A stretch of 64,000 nt of DNA from assembly GCF_002975175.1 (NCBI RefSeq), contig NZ_PCNZ01000006.1:124001-188000 (forward strand), given 5' to 3'. The stretch's first letter is position 1. Every line of letters starts with the position of its first letter. Shown piece after piece: positions 25,726 through 35,161 of this stretch. Made by a program: the position numbers and the translations under genes. The notes below the pieces were generated by a model, which was not told the origin of the DNA, searched no databases, and was given only the letters and a program-made list of their open reading frames with translations. The DNA comes from Bacillus sp. MYb209 (GTDB taxonomy: Bacteria; Bacillota; Bacilli; Bacillales; Bacillaceae_G).

Positions 25726-25740
25726 ATGAAAACGCATACA
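25726..25740. promoter_or_regulatory. cre site (CcpA box) before the Lac-type PTS operon
   Basis: ATGAAAACGCATACA matches the degenerate cre consensus WTGNAANCGNWNNCW at every defined position. It lies 46 nt upstream of the EIIA start, consistent with catabolite repression of this sugar-uptake operon by CcpA. Confidence 0.7.
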
Positions 25741-25751
25741 ATTAAACATAA

Positions 25752-25781
25752 AAAACTTCCGTTATGTAACGGAAGTTTTTA
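25752..25781 (-). terminator. Terminator of the PRD regulator gene
   Basis: AAAACTTCCGTTA pairs with TAACGGAAGTTTT around TG; it lies 11 nt after the regulator stop and separates it from the EIIA operon. Confidence 0.9.
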
Positions 25782-25791
25782 TATACTTTTC

Positions 25792-27731
25792 TTATAAAGA
25801 TAATAATATCTCTTGGAAATCTTCAATTACTTCAGCCTGAGTTAATTTCTCTATCGTATTCTGACTAGACATAATATCATATAAAAAATCATAAAGCTTT
25901 TGTAAATCTTCATTATTATTGCGCTTCACACTAAATAAAATAATAACTTGTACTTTCTTATCTCCCCAATCAATAGCTTTATCAAGTGTACAAAACATCA
26001 AAAATGTTTGTTCACTTAATAACTGCATCGGATGTGGAATCGCAACTAAATTTCCAACCGCTGTAGGAGATGTGTTCTCCCTCTCCATAACTGAAGCATA
26101 AAAGTTTGTGGGTACATAACTTTTCGCAGCAGCTTTCTCACATAAAAACTGGATAACCTCTTCTTTCGTAGAAGCACTACGATTTAAAAAGATCAAATCT
26201 TCCTTAATATATTGCTGCACACTATTATTCACATGCGTAAATAACTGCTGACCAATCAATTTAATCTCGTTATCATCAAATATTGAATTCACTTTTATAA
26301 CTGGCACAGGCAAACCACTCGGTATATGAATCGTACTAATAATACAATCTATTTTATCTTTGTAAAGTTCTTCTACCTTCAATTGATAATAGCCTGTAAT
26401 ACCTACAATCTCTAATTTATCTCGAAACTGTGATAGAATTTTATATTTCAGTAGCTGTGCACTCCCTTGACCAGTCGCACAAACTAATAAACATCTTTTC
26501 TTTTGATTTTTTTCTTGTAAACGGCTCATCGCCCCTCCAAAGTGAATGGCAATATAACCAATTTCACTCTCTGGAATGGATTCACCCGTATATTCACCAA
26601 TTATATCCCCAACGAGAACTGCAATTTCAAAAGCATATGGATAATTTTTTTCACTTCTGCCAAAAGAGGATTTCTCGTATTTAATTTATATTTCAAACGA
26701 TTTAATAACGTTTTTAAATGAATACCAAAACCAAATAATAATTCTTCATCATAATAAAAAGTAAGATTCCGTTCTTCCGCTACTTTGAAAAGAATATGCT
26801 GCATGAATGCATATACGTCTTTCCCTAATAGCTCTTCCACATTTTCACAGCGATCTCTTGCTGTAACAGCTGTACTTAATAAATGCATCGTCACATATAA
26901 AATTTCTTCTTCTGGAAATTGAAGTTTTAGCTCTTCCCCTAAATTCCCTAAAATCTGTTTCGCAATTTTATATTCTTTCTTTATTATAAGTTCAGATTCC
27001 TCTACATGCAGTGCTTGAATGTAATGATCATCTTGACATCTCTTTAAAGCAATCGCAATATGAATTGATAAATTATCAATTTCTATATCTGATAAATATA
27101 TCGTTCCTCCCTCGATATACTTTAATATAACTGAGTGGATGAGAGAAATATGAGGTAACGATAAATATGTGTCCGTCTGCTCATAGTTCTCATGAAACGG
27201 AGTATGGTCATACCGCGGTAAACCATATTGTGATAAACAAGAACGAATATTAAATTCTTCTCCCACAATACGTATACCATAATATGGTCTTTTTTCAATT
27301 TGTAACTCATAGCGACTACAAATATCCGTAACATCTTTCATAATTAAGTTTACAGTAGATTTGCTCACATAAATCTCTTCCGCTAGCTGTGAAAGCTTCA
27401 CATACCCATCTGTCGTTAAAATACGTTGTAAAATATACGCTACTCTTTCTTCATAAGAAGTGGGAATCTTTTCCGTCTGTTTTTGAAATACATTTACGCA
27501 AAAATCTTCAAACTTCTTAGTTTGTATAATTTCTAGTTCGTACCCATTCCCCCTTTGTGATTCAATTTTCGCTCCGTGTTCTTCCAATATATCATTTAAT
27601 AATTTTATATCCTTTTGAATCGTCTTCGTTGATACATGTAAACGGCTCGCTAGAAAGGCCCTATTTAACATCGATTTCTCTTCTAAAAACTCCTCTAAAA
27701 TGGAAATTAATCGCTGATGCACTTTTGTCAT
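25792..27731 (-). pseudogene. BglG/LicR-type PRD transcriptional regulator split by a 1-nt frameshift
   Basis: Two adjoining frames form one regulator of about 647 residues. The first (27731-26601) has HTH_11 (about 5-60), a second HTH (90-145, VKLSQLAEEIYVSKSTVN), PRD1 with NLSIHIAIAL and VTMHLLS, and the start of PRD2 (FGFGIHLKTLLNRL). It then leaves frame at a T7 run (26645-26651) and stops. Adding one base restores NYPYAFEIAVLVGDIIGEYT and GYIAIHFGGAM, joining directly to the second frame. That frame holds a GatB-like EIIB (LLVCATGQGSA) and a mannitol-type EIIA domain (VAIPHPM). As read, the product lacks the last PRD histidine and both PTS domains. It would control the adjacent PTS. A homopolymer sequencing error is possible. 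Confidence 0.85.
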
Positions 27732-27756
27732 AGCTCTTCCTCTCGCTCTATATATA

Positions 27757-27800
27757 TAAAAAGGAAAAAGCTGCTGAGGTCAGTAGTTTTTTCCTTTTTT
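27757..27800 (-). terminator. Terminator of the upstream MupG-family gene
   Basis: GGAAAAA and CTGCTG pair with CAGTAG and TTTTTTCC around AGGT, with a T run on the minus strand. It separates MupG copy 2 from the regulator. Confidence 0.75.
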
Positions 27801-27807
27801 ATTTTCT

Positions 27808-28896
27808 CTATTTCTTTAATGTAAATCCAAACTTATCCCAAGCTTGTAAATAATCTAATAAGAAGATTTCTTCCTCTACAACTCGGCCAACTACATTTGT
27901 TTTTCCTGTATTCACCATATCTTTTAAAGCAATTTGCAATTCACCTTTATATTGACCATACTGTTCATTATCAATTAAAAGATCACCGCGCTTAATTTCG
28001 CGCGTATTATGCGGTTTGAACTCTTCTTTTTTATATTTCACACGACTCTGTGTAGAACGAATCATATATTCAGATACATCTCCGCGATAAAAATGCGGTT
28101 CGTCTAACACAATAATTCTTTCTAATTCTGTTGTTGTATCATATAGTCCTATATCAAATGTTTGTTTCTCTTTATTTAATGCACCTAGTGCTTGTAATTC
28201 TTCTTCTGATGCATAAGCGTTCGCAATAATAACATCATCAATTAATTCTGTCGCAAACAAATGCTTCGCTTGTGTTGTCATTGGCAATTCACGATGCTGC
28301 TCTAGCGTACATAGCCCTTCTGTTACTGGCCAAGGTCCATAGGTTGCATCGAATGATGAAATAAAAGCAGCTGTTCTCATACCGTAATCTTTAAATTGTT
28401 TCGAGCATTTAATGAAATGATCATATGATAATCCTGAATAACGATGCGGATAGAAATTATGACAGCCAATTAAATTTTCACGATTTGGTCTATGGCTCAT
28501 AATGTTATCTACATACTTCGTACCGTTACTCATATTAATCTCAATTTTTAAGCCGTATGGATTGTACGTCATAATCGATTCTTCTAAACCTGAGAAACCA
28601 ACATCTAAACGAATACCATAAGCACCTAGTTCATGGAAGAGCGATAAATCATCGTACGAAATACCTAGTTGTTCAAAAACAGCTGGACTAATATCAACTA
28701 ATACTTGGAACCCTAATGCATTCGCATGAGAGATCGTTTCCTTAAACGCTTCTATAATTGTCTCTTTTTCGCCATCTACAGATAATAAACATGTGAATAC
28801 ACGTGTAAATCCGTATTTACTTGCTAATGTTAAATACTCCTTATCTTCCTCTACTGTCGAATGTTCTGGATAAATAGAAATACCTAATCGTCTCAT
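27808..28896 (-). CDS. MupG family (DUF871) enzyme, copy 2
   Basis: A 362-residue paralog of the 22337-23422 protein, alignable by eye over its whole length (RLGISIYPEHSTVEEDKEYL, AYGIRLDVGFSGLEESIMTYNPYGLK, IGCHNFYPHRYSGLSYDHF, EIFLLDYLQAWDKF). The likely activity is cleavage of a 6-phospho disaccharide containing MurNAc-6P. It is transcribed ahead of the PRD regulator but closed by its own terminator, so expression may differ from copy 1. The ribosome site before the ATG is weak (GAGGC about 12 nt away). Two DUF871 enzymes beside one PTS suggest two related substrates or two conditions. Confidence 0.85.
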   Translation of the reverse strand: MRRLGISIYPEHSTVEEDKEYLTLASKYGFTRVFTCLLSVDGEKETIIEAFKETISHANALGFQVLVDISPAVFEQLGISYDDLSLFHELGAYGIRLDVGFSGLEESIMTYNPYGLKIEINMSNGTKYVDNIMSHRPNRENLIGCHNFYPHRYSGLSYDHFIKCSKQFKDYGMRTAAFISSFDATYGPWPVTEGLCTLEQHRELPMTTQAKHLFATELIDDVIIANAYASEEELQALGALNKEKQTFDIGLYDTTTELERIIVLDEPHFYRGDVSEYMIRSTQSRVKYKKEEFKPHNTREIKRGDLLIDNEQYGQYKGELQIALKDMVNTGKTNVVGRVVEEEIFLLDYLQAWDKFGFTLKK

Positions 28897-29219
28897 ATGT
28901 ACACGACGCCTCTTTCTTCATCATATTGTAAACCTTTTCAAATATATGTAGTGAAAAAGTATGTATCCCCTTCTCGCCCACTACCATTTGAATCCGCTTT
29001 CTTTAAAGAAAAAATAATTTCTATCATTCATAACAACTACTAGTCTATACATCTATACTTTACATCTTTTTTTCAAAGTTGTGTAGTCTTTCCACAAATT
29101 TGTCAGTTTTTTTGCCTCGAAAATTGTTATACGTTTTCAAGGCACCTTCCTTGACTGTTACGTTGACCACTACATATACTCGAAAGAACAGAGAAAACTT
29201 TTATATAGGGGATGAATAT
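28897..29219. other. Divergent intergenic region between MupG copy 2 and the MFS gene
   Basis: An AT-rich region with no supported ORF. TTGAAAACGTATAAC on the minus strand (about 29125-29140) resembles a cre site but fails one defined position. No hairpin or riboswitch is recognised. Promoters for both genes must lie here. Confidence 0.4.
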
Positions 29220-30422
29220 ATGGGGGAGGCAGTACTCGTAAAACGAGAACCGTTATGGACAAAAGAGTTTATTGCGCTAATTCTAGCAAACTTATGTATG
29301 TTTTTAGGATTTCAAATGTTAATTCCAACTTTACCTGTTTATGTGAAAGAAATTGGGGGCACAAGTTCAAATATCGGATTCGTTGTCGGCATGTTTACCG
29401 TTGCAGCACTTTTTATTAGGCCGCTAACTGGAAATGCCTTGCAGAAATTCAACAAAAAAATCATTTTAATGATCGGTACCGCTATTTGTTTACTCGCTAT
29501 GGGCAGTTATCTTTTCGCTTCAACCGTTTTCCTATTGCTTGCCGTTCGAATTTTACATGGAGCTGGTTTTGGTATTACAACGACTACATACGGAACTGTC
29601 GTTTCAGATTTAATTCCGCAAGCTCGCCGTGGTGAAGGCATGGGGTATTTCGGTCTTTCTGGAACTATCGCCATGGCGCTCGGTCCGCTTATTGGACTTT
29701 GGCTTATGCAAACATATAACTTCACGATTCTTTTTTTATGTGCACTTTCATGCACAATAGTTTCATTAATATTAACGAAACTACTTCAAATCAAAAAATC
29801 GCCGCAACCACCACAGCAAACATCTGGTACCTTTCTCGATGGATTTATTGAGCGTAAAGCTTTACTTCCTTCATTATTAATATTATGTATTACATTAATG
29901 TACGGGGGAATTGGGAGCTTTATCACATTATTTGCTACGGAAGTCGGGATTGCTGATATCAGTCTCTTCTTTTTATTTAACGCACTTGCAATCGCTGTAA
30001 CTCGTCCGTTTTCTGGAAGATTATATGATACGAAAGGCCATACATTCGTCATCATTCCAGGAGTTATTATTACGTTTACAGGTATTATTTTGCTGTCGTA
30101 TACAACTACAATTCCGAGTTTAATTATTGCCGCAGCTTGCTACGGCAGTGGTTTCGGAGCAATTCAACCGGCACTACAAGCATGGATGATTGACCGAGTA
30201 GCACCGCACCGGAGAGGAGTAGCAACAGCAACATTCTTCTCAGCATTTGATCTTGGAATTGGTGCTGGAGCGATTATTTTTGGATTCATTGCACACTTTA
30301 CCAACTATGCAACTGTATATCGATATTCCTCTCTATTACTTATCGCCTTCCTTTTCGTTTACATTACAAGCTTACGGAAGCAAAAACAGGGGGATAAAAC
30401 AAAAGAAAAAGCCGTTGGGTAA
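29220..30422 (+). CDS. Major facilitator superfamily transporter
   Basis: A 400-residue protein with 12 membrane segments. The MFS motif A region is FIRPLTGNALQKFNKK after segment 2, and the second half repeats it in RPFSGRLYDTKG. HGAGFGITTTTYGTVVSDLIPQARRGEGMGYFGL is typical of drug-efflux (DHA1/YfkF-like) carriers. I choose the ATG at 29220, as AGGGGATG lies about 8 nt upstream; the longer frame starting at 29079 has no ribosome site. Substrate unknown. Confidence 0.87.
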   Translation: MGEAVLVKREPLWTKEFIALILANLCMFLGFQMLIPTLPVYVKEIGGTSSNIGFVVGMFTVAALFIRPLTGNALQKFNKKIILMIGTAICLLAMGSYLFASTVFLLLAVRILHGAGFGITTTTYGTVVSDLIPQARRGEGMGYFGLSGTIAMALGPLIGLWLMQTYNFTILFLCALSCTIVSLILTKLLQIKKSPQPPQQTSGTFLDGFIERKALLPSLLILCITLMYGGIGSFITLFATEVGIADISLFFLFNALAIAVTRPFSGRLYDTKGHTFVIIPGVIITFTGIILLSYTTTIPSLIIAAACYGSGFGAIQPALQAWMIDRVAPHRRGVATATFFSAFDLGIGAGAIIFGFIAHFTNYATVYRYSSLLLIAFLFVYITSLRKQKQGDKTKEKAVG

Positions 30423-30479
30423 TGTTAATTAGTTCTTTTTCAAATTACTTAAACTAAAAAAATCATGTATACACAAATG

Positions 30480-30521
30480 AAAAAAGCAGTGGATTCCTAA
30501 GAAAAATCACACTGCTTTTTG
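30480..30521 (+). terminator. Terminator of the MFS gene
   Basis: AAAAAGCAGTG pairs with CACTGCTTTTT around an 18-base loop. Confidence 0.8.
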
Positions 30522-30606
30522 CATTGTATTGAAGAGTGAACCGCTGTTCTATTTATTCATGTTGTTCGTATGATATTAATATATAGAACGAATTGGAGGA
30601 AATATA

Positions 30607-31593
30607 ATGAAGGCCATAATGTACACAAAATACGGTCCCCCTGACGTTCTCCAACTGAAAGAGGTAGAAAAACCTACTCCTAAAGAAAACGAAATACTAG
30701 TAAAAATAAAAGCTACAACCGTAACAGCAGGAGATATTCGCTCACGGAGTTTTACTGTTCCCTCTTCTGTTTGGCTACCTGCTCGAATCGCACTTGGCTT
30801 TAAGCAACCGAGAAAACAAATACTAGGAATGGAATTGGCTGGCGAAGTTGAATCAATAGGAAAAGACGTCACACGATTTAAAAAAGGAGACCAAGTTTTT
30901 GCAGCTACCCAAGTAAATTTTGGTTCTTATGCTGAGTATATTTGTCTACCTGAAGATGGACCAGTGTGCATGAAACCCTCCAATATAACCTATGAAGAAG
31001 CTGCAGCCATTCCAATCGGGGCACGTACAGCCTTGTTCTTCCTTAAAAAAGCTAACGTTCAGAGCGGTCAAAACGTCCTTATTTATGGAGCTTCTGGAAG
31101 CGTAGGAAGTTATGCAGTACAAATTGCCAAGTATTTTGGGGCAACAGTTACAGGGGTGTGCAGTAGCTCAAATTTAGAATTGGTAAAATCTCTAGGAGCT
31201 GACGAAGTAATTGATTACACAACAAAAAATTTTTCTACTACAGACGAAACTTATGATGTTATCTTTGAAGCGGTAAATAGGAGTTCCTTTTCAGATTGTA
31301 TTAAAAAGTTAAAGGAAGATGGTACCTATATAAATATCGTTGAACCGTTACCGAGTGCTCAAATGCTATGGACTAAATTGACAAGTCGCAAGAGACTAAT
31401 ATTAAGTCAAAACGCACCTGAAACTTCCGAAGCATTAAATTTCCTTAAAGAACTTGTTGAGAACGGTAAAATAAAAGTGGTCATTGATAGGCAATACACT
31501 TTTGAGGAAATTGTTGAAGCTCACATATATGTTGAAAAAGGACACAAAAAGGGAAATGTCGTCATAAACTTGAAACATAACGACAACTCCTAA
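30607..31593 (+). CDS. MDR-family NAD(P)-dependent alcohol dehydrogenase / quinone reductase
   Basis: A 328-residue medium-chain dehydrogenase. The N-terminal GroES-like domain ([45 protein letters not shown]) lacks the structural-zinc cysteine cluster. The Rossmann nucleotide site is [22 protein letters not shown]. It belongs to the quinone oxidoreductase type that reduces activated double bonds or quinones with NADPH. TTGGAGGAAA precedes the ATG. Monocistronic; physiological substrate unknown. Confidence 0.85.
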   Translation: MKAIMYTKYGPPDVLQLKEVEKPTPKENEILVKIKATTVTAGDIRSRSFTVPSSVWLPARIALGFKQPRKQILGMELAGEVESIGKDVTRFKKGDQVFAATQVNFGSYAEYICLPEDGPVCMKPSNITYEEAAAIPIGARTALFFLKKANVQSGQNVLIYGASGSVGSYAVQIAKYFGATVTGVCSSSNLELVKSLGADEVIDYTTKNFSTTDETYDVIFEAVNRSSFSDCIKKLKEDGTYINIVEPLPSAQMLWTKLTSRKRLILSQNAPETSEALNFLKELVENGKIKVVIDRQYTFEEIVEAHIYVEKGHKKGNVVINLKHNDNS

Positions 31594-32158
31594 TAAAGTG
31601 AAACTTTAATCAGTGGGTAGCTTTATCTCCCACAAATAGCATGATAAACAAGCACACTGCACACAGTTTTTACAATACGAAGTACTCAAATTTTTTTAAC
31701 ATAAAAAACCAGAGCAAATTCATATGCGAATTGCTCTTTTTTAATGTTGCAAGCACTCCAAAGAAGTAGATTAAGATACTTCAATCGTTTTTTTTACTTT
31801 CATCAGTACACTCATTTCAAACCTCCCCCATTTCCCCTACATATTTTTCTAACTTTAATCAAAAAATATACAAAGAATCATTATTATAAATACGGTGACA
31901 CTTTACTTAGCGCATCCAATTTGGATAGTTTACCTCTCCTATTTTTACTATCCGCAAATAGTGTGATAAATGTGACTTCTTTACAAACCGATCAGATATA
32001 TCATCTAAAAAACCAATTAAATCCAGGTGTTTCTTTAAAGAATTGTAAACTTTTTATCACTTTGTAAATTTAGTGTAAATTTTACAGACAAACCGTTTAC
32101 AGTGCCTCAAGGTTTAGTTAATAATTACATCGTACATGAAATTTAAGGAGTGGAATGC
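31594..32158. other. Intergenic region between the MDR gene and the Na/Pi cotransporter gene
   Basis: 565 bases. It contains the MDR terminator (31711-31742). An open frame at 31744-32067 has no ribosome site and no protein-like composition, so I do not call it. Inverted half-sites TTTACAGACAAACCGTTTAC occur about 70 nt before the cotransporter start and may be promoter-associated. Nothing else is recognised. Confidence 0.4.
31711..31742 (+). terminator. Hairpin terminator downstream of the MDR gene
   Basis: AGAGCAA and TTC pair with GAA and TTGCTCT around ATATGC, followed by a T run. It lies about 120 nt after the stop. Confidence 0.75.
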
Positions 32159-33814
32159 GTGGAATACAATATTCAAGATATGATCTTCCAGTTCATTGGT
32201 GGATTAGGTATTTTCTTATTCGGGATTAAATACATGGGCGATGGACTGCAACAAGCAGCTGGAGATCGTCTTCGCGATATTCTAGATCGTTTTACAACAA
32301 ACCCTCTTATGGGTGTACTAGCAGGTATGTTAGTTACAGTATTAATTCAATCAAGTTCAGGAACAACCGCTTTAACAGTCGGACTTGTAAGTGCCGGATT
32401 TATGACATTAAGACAAGCAATTGGTGTTATTATGGGTGCGAACATTGGAACGACAGTTACTGCATTTATTATCGGGATTAAAATCGGAGAATACGCTCTT
32501 CCAATTATGGCAGTTGGAGCAATCTTATTATTCTTCTTTAAAAATAAAAAAGTACATTCTTTAGGTCAAGTTATATTCGGTTTTGGTATGTTATTCTTTG
32601 GTTTAGAATTGATGAGCTCAGGTATGAAACCTCTTCGCTCTTTAGAATCATTCCAAGAATTAATGGTTAGTATGAGTGATAACCCAATCTTAGGAATCGT
32701 TGTTGGTACAGTCTTCACTTTAATTGTACAAAGTTCAAGTGCGACAATCGGTATTTTACAAGAATTATTCGGTCAAGGTGCAATCGATTTACAAGCTGCT
32801 CTTCCTGTATTATTTGGTGATAACATCGGTACAACAATTACAGCTGTATTAGCAGCAATCGGTACTTCTATTGCAGCAAGACGTGCAGCATTAGTTCACG
32901 TTATCTTTAATATCGTCGGTGCAATCATCTTTACAATTTTATTAGTACCATTTACAAGTTTAATTCAATATTTCCAAACATCATTAAACTTAAATCCAGA
33001 AATGACAATCGCATTTGCTCACGGAACATTTAACATAACGAATGCAGTTATTCAGTTCCCATTCATTGCAGTGTTAGCATGGATTGTAACAAAAATCATT
33101 CGCGGTGAAGATTCCGCTATTGATTTTAAACCGCAACATTTAAATCCAATCTTTATTGAACAATCTCCTGCTATCGCACTAACAGAAGCGCAAAAAGAAA
33201 TTGTTCGCATGGCTGAGTTCTCATTAAATGGATTAAAAGAAGCAAATCAATTTTTAAATACACAAGACAAAAAACACGCTGACATGGCTACTCAATTAGA
33301 AGCAGCTATTAACAATTTAGATAAAAAAATTACCGAGTATTTAGTTTTACTATCAGAAAAACCACTTTCACCTACAGACTCTGAAAAACATTCAGTTTTA
33401 GCAGGTGTTGTTGGAGATATTGAACGTGTCGGTGATCATGTAGAAAACCTGGTAGAACTTGTAGATTTCCAAATTTCAAACCGTGTTTCACTATCAGACG
33501 AAGCACTAGCTGAATTAAATGAAATGCTTGAATTAACAATTTCAACATTACAAGATGCAATCAATGCTTTAACAAACTTCGACACTGAACTAGCTCAAAC
33601 GGTTATTGCGAAAGAACGTAAAATTGACCAAATGGAACGTGTTCTTCGTAAACGTCATGTATTACGTTTAAACGAACGTAGCTGTTCAGGTGATGCAAGC
33701 ATCATTTTCGTTGATATGGTAAGTAACTTAGAGCGTATCGGTGATCACGCTGTAAATATTGCTGATGGCGTTTTAGGTGAGCAAGGAAAAGTAAATTTAA
33801 AACAATCATTATAA
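32159..33814 (+). CDS. Na+/phosphate cotransporter family protein with PhoU-like domain
   Basis: About 551 residues. The first 310 hold two inverted membrane repeats with the twin QSSS motifs (LIQSSSGTTALTVG and LIVQSSSATIGILQ) and GANIGTTVTA / GDNIGTTITA, diagnostic of the NptA/YjbB Na/Pi family. The last 220 residues form a helical PhoU-like domain (VGDIERVGDHVENLVELV and VDMVSNLERIGDHAVNIADG), each copy with the metal-binding ERxGDH. I choose GTG at 32159 because AAGGAG ends 8 nt before it. Probably phosphate transport or homeostasis. Single gene with a bidirectional terminator. Confidence 0.9.
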   Translation: MEYNIQDMIFQFIGGLGIFLFGIKYMGDGLQQAAGDRLRDILDRFTTNPLMGVLAGMLVTVLIQSSSGTTALTVGLVSAGFMTLRQAIGVIMGANIGTTVTAFIIGIKIGEYALPIMAVGAILLFFFKNKKVHSLGQVIFGFGMLFFGLELMSSGMKPLRSLESFQELMVSMSDNPILGIVVGTVFTLIVQSSSATIGILQELFGQGAIDLQAALPVLFGDNIGTTITAVLAAIGTSIAARRAALVHVIFNIVGAIIFTILLVPFTSLIQYFQTSLNLNPEMTIAFAHGTFNITNAVIQFPFIAVLAWIVTKIIRGEDSAIDFKPQHLNPIFIEQSPAIALTEAQKEIVRMAEFSLNGLKEANQFLNTQDKKHADMATQLEAAINNLDKKITEYLVLLSEKPLSPTDSEKHSVLAGVVGDIERVGDHVENLVELVDFQISNRVSLSDEALAELNEMLELTISTLQDAINALTNFDTELAQTVIAKERKIDQMERVLRKRHVLRLNERSCSGDASIIFVDMVSNLERIGDHAVNIADGVLGEQGKVNLKQSL

Positions 33815-33816
33815 TA

Positions 33817-33848
33817 GAAAAGAGACGCTAATTTGAGCGTCTCTTTTT
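33817..33848. terminator. Bidirectional terminator between the Na/Pi and YhdH/YhfP genes
   Basis: AAAAGAGACGCT pairs with AGCGTCTCTTTT around AATTTG. Confidence 0.9.
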
Positions 33849-34847
33849 TCATTTCATCTTTACAACCGTTCTTCCTTTTAACTTTCCTTGCAGTATAAGT
33901 GCAAACTTCTCATCTAATTCTTTTAATGTACATTCTTCTGTATAAGATAATAGCTCTGAATTTTTCCACTCACCGGCTAGCAATGCCCACACTTCTCTTC
34001 TCATATCTACTGGACATTGAACTGAATCTATTCCTAAAAGGCTAATCCCTCGCAATATGAATGGGTATACAGTTGTATTTAATTCATGCCCTGCTACGTT
34101 ACCACACGTTGTTACACAGCCTCCATACTTAACTACCTTTAAAGAACTTTCTAACATGTTTCCACCTGCTGTATCGACAACACCTGCGTATACACTCTTC
34201 AACATCGGTCTCCCGGACTTATCATTCAATTCTTCACGATGAATAACTTGTTTCGCTCCTAGACGTAGTAGCATCTGTTCTTCTTCCATTTTCCCAGTTG
34301 ATCCTACTACGTTATATCCTAGCTTCGCTAAAATGCTAACTGCTACACTACCTACTCCGCCCGTAGCACCAGTCACTAAAACATCTCCCATATTAGGCGT
34401 AATTCCCGCTCTAATAAGCTTATATACCGATAAGGCAGCCGTAAAACCTGCTGTCCCATACATCATACTTTCCCTCAAAGACATTCCTTCTGGTAAAGGA
34501 ACGACCCAAGATGATGGCACGCGAATATATTCTCCGAAACCACCAGAAGTATTCATACCTAAATCATATCCAGTTACAATAACTTGATCCCCTTCCTTAA
34601 AGGAGGCATTTCTACTACTAACAACCTCTCCTGCCGCATCGATACCAGGTGTATGAGGGTATGTTCTCGTTACAACTTTATTACCATTAGCTGAAAGGGC
34701 ATCTTTATAATTTAATGAAGAATAATGAACACGTATTACTACGTCCCCTTCAGGTAAACTATTTACTTCTCTCTCAACAAAGGTTCTTTCAAATTGATTA
34801 TTTTCCTTTTCTTTCACGACCATCGCTCGGAATGATGTATAATTCAT
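33849..34847 (-). CDS. YhdH/YhfP family quinone oxidoreductase (acryloyl-CoA reductase-like)
   Basis: A 332-residue MDR protein. SSLNYKDALSANGN, PGIDAAGEVVSS and the nucleotide-binding segment VLVTGATGGVGSVAVSILAKLGY define the YhdH/YhfP branch, whose members reduce acryloyl-CoA-type substrates with NADPH. GDQVIVTGYDLGMNTSGGFGEYIRVP is also characteristic. The ATG at 34847 follows GGAGAGAGC; a longer frame to 34937 has no ribosome site. Monocistronic. Confidence 0.87.
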   Translation of the reverse strand: MNYTSFRAMVVKEKENNQFERTFVEREVNSLPEGDVVIRVHYSSLNYKDALSANGNKVVTRTYPHTPGIDAAGEVVSSRNASFKEGDQVIVTGYDLGMNTSGGFGEYIRVPSSWVVPLPEGMSLRESMMYGTAGFTAALSVYKLIRAGITPNMGDVLVTGATGGVGSVAVSILAKLGYNVVGSTGKMEEEQMLLRLGAKQVIHREELNDKSGRPMLKSVYAGVVDTAGGNMLESSLKVVKYGGCVTTCGNVAGHELNTTVYPFILRGISLLGIDSVQCPVDMRREVWALLAGEWKNSELLSYTEECTLKELDEKFALILQGKLKGRTVVKMK

Positions 34848-35161
34848 TATGCTCTCTCCTTCATCCGTAAAATCCTTCTTTATTATATAAGAAATACCCA
34901 TATATCTATTCGCTTCTTCTTGGCTATATTTCAACAAATCTTACTTCTCTATCACTTTCTCACAATACATATTTTCATTTCTACTAAAACACATTATACT
35001 TGTTCTACATCTTTAAAATAAAATATAGAAAATCTGACTTTTTATAAATAAATTGAATTTTTACGAAATGTAAATGATTTGTAATGTTTTTTTTCGCTAA
35101 ATTTCATTATAATAAGTGGATATGAGTGTCGTATTTCAATCCAAATGAAGGAGTACAAGAA
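34848..35161. other. Divergent intergenic region between YhdH/YhfP and LCP genes
   Basis: About 314 bases of AT-rich DNA holding the divergent promoters. Around 35100-35125, TTCATTATAATAAG includes a TATAAT-like -10 for the LCP gene. No ORF, riboswitch or repeat is recognised. Confidence 0.4.

Noticed and set aside
26645-26651. Programmed -1 ribosomal frameshifting at the A7 run of the PRD regulator
   Set aside because: The codon phase (GTG AAA AAA ATT) is a poor tandem-slip heptamer and no downstream stimulator is evident; a simple indel or sequencing error is more likely.
29125-29140. A cre site before MupG copy 2
   Set aside because: One defined position of the consensus fails, and it lies about 230 nt from the start codon.
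31744-32067. A 107-codon frame in the gap before the Na/Pi gene
   Set aside because: It starts inside a terminator tail, has no ribosome site and no protein-like pattern.
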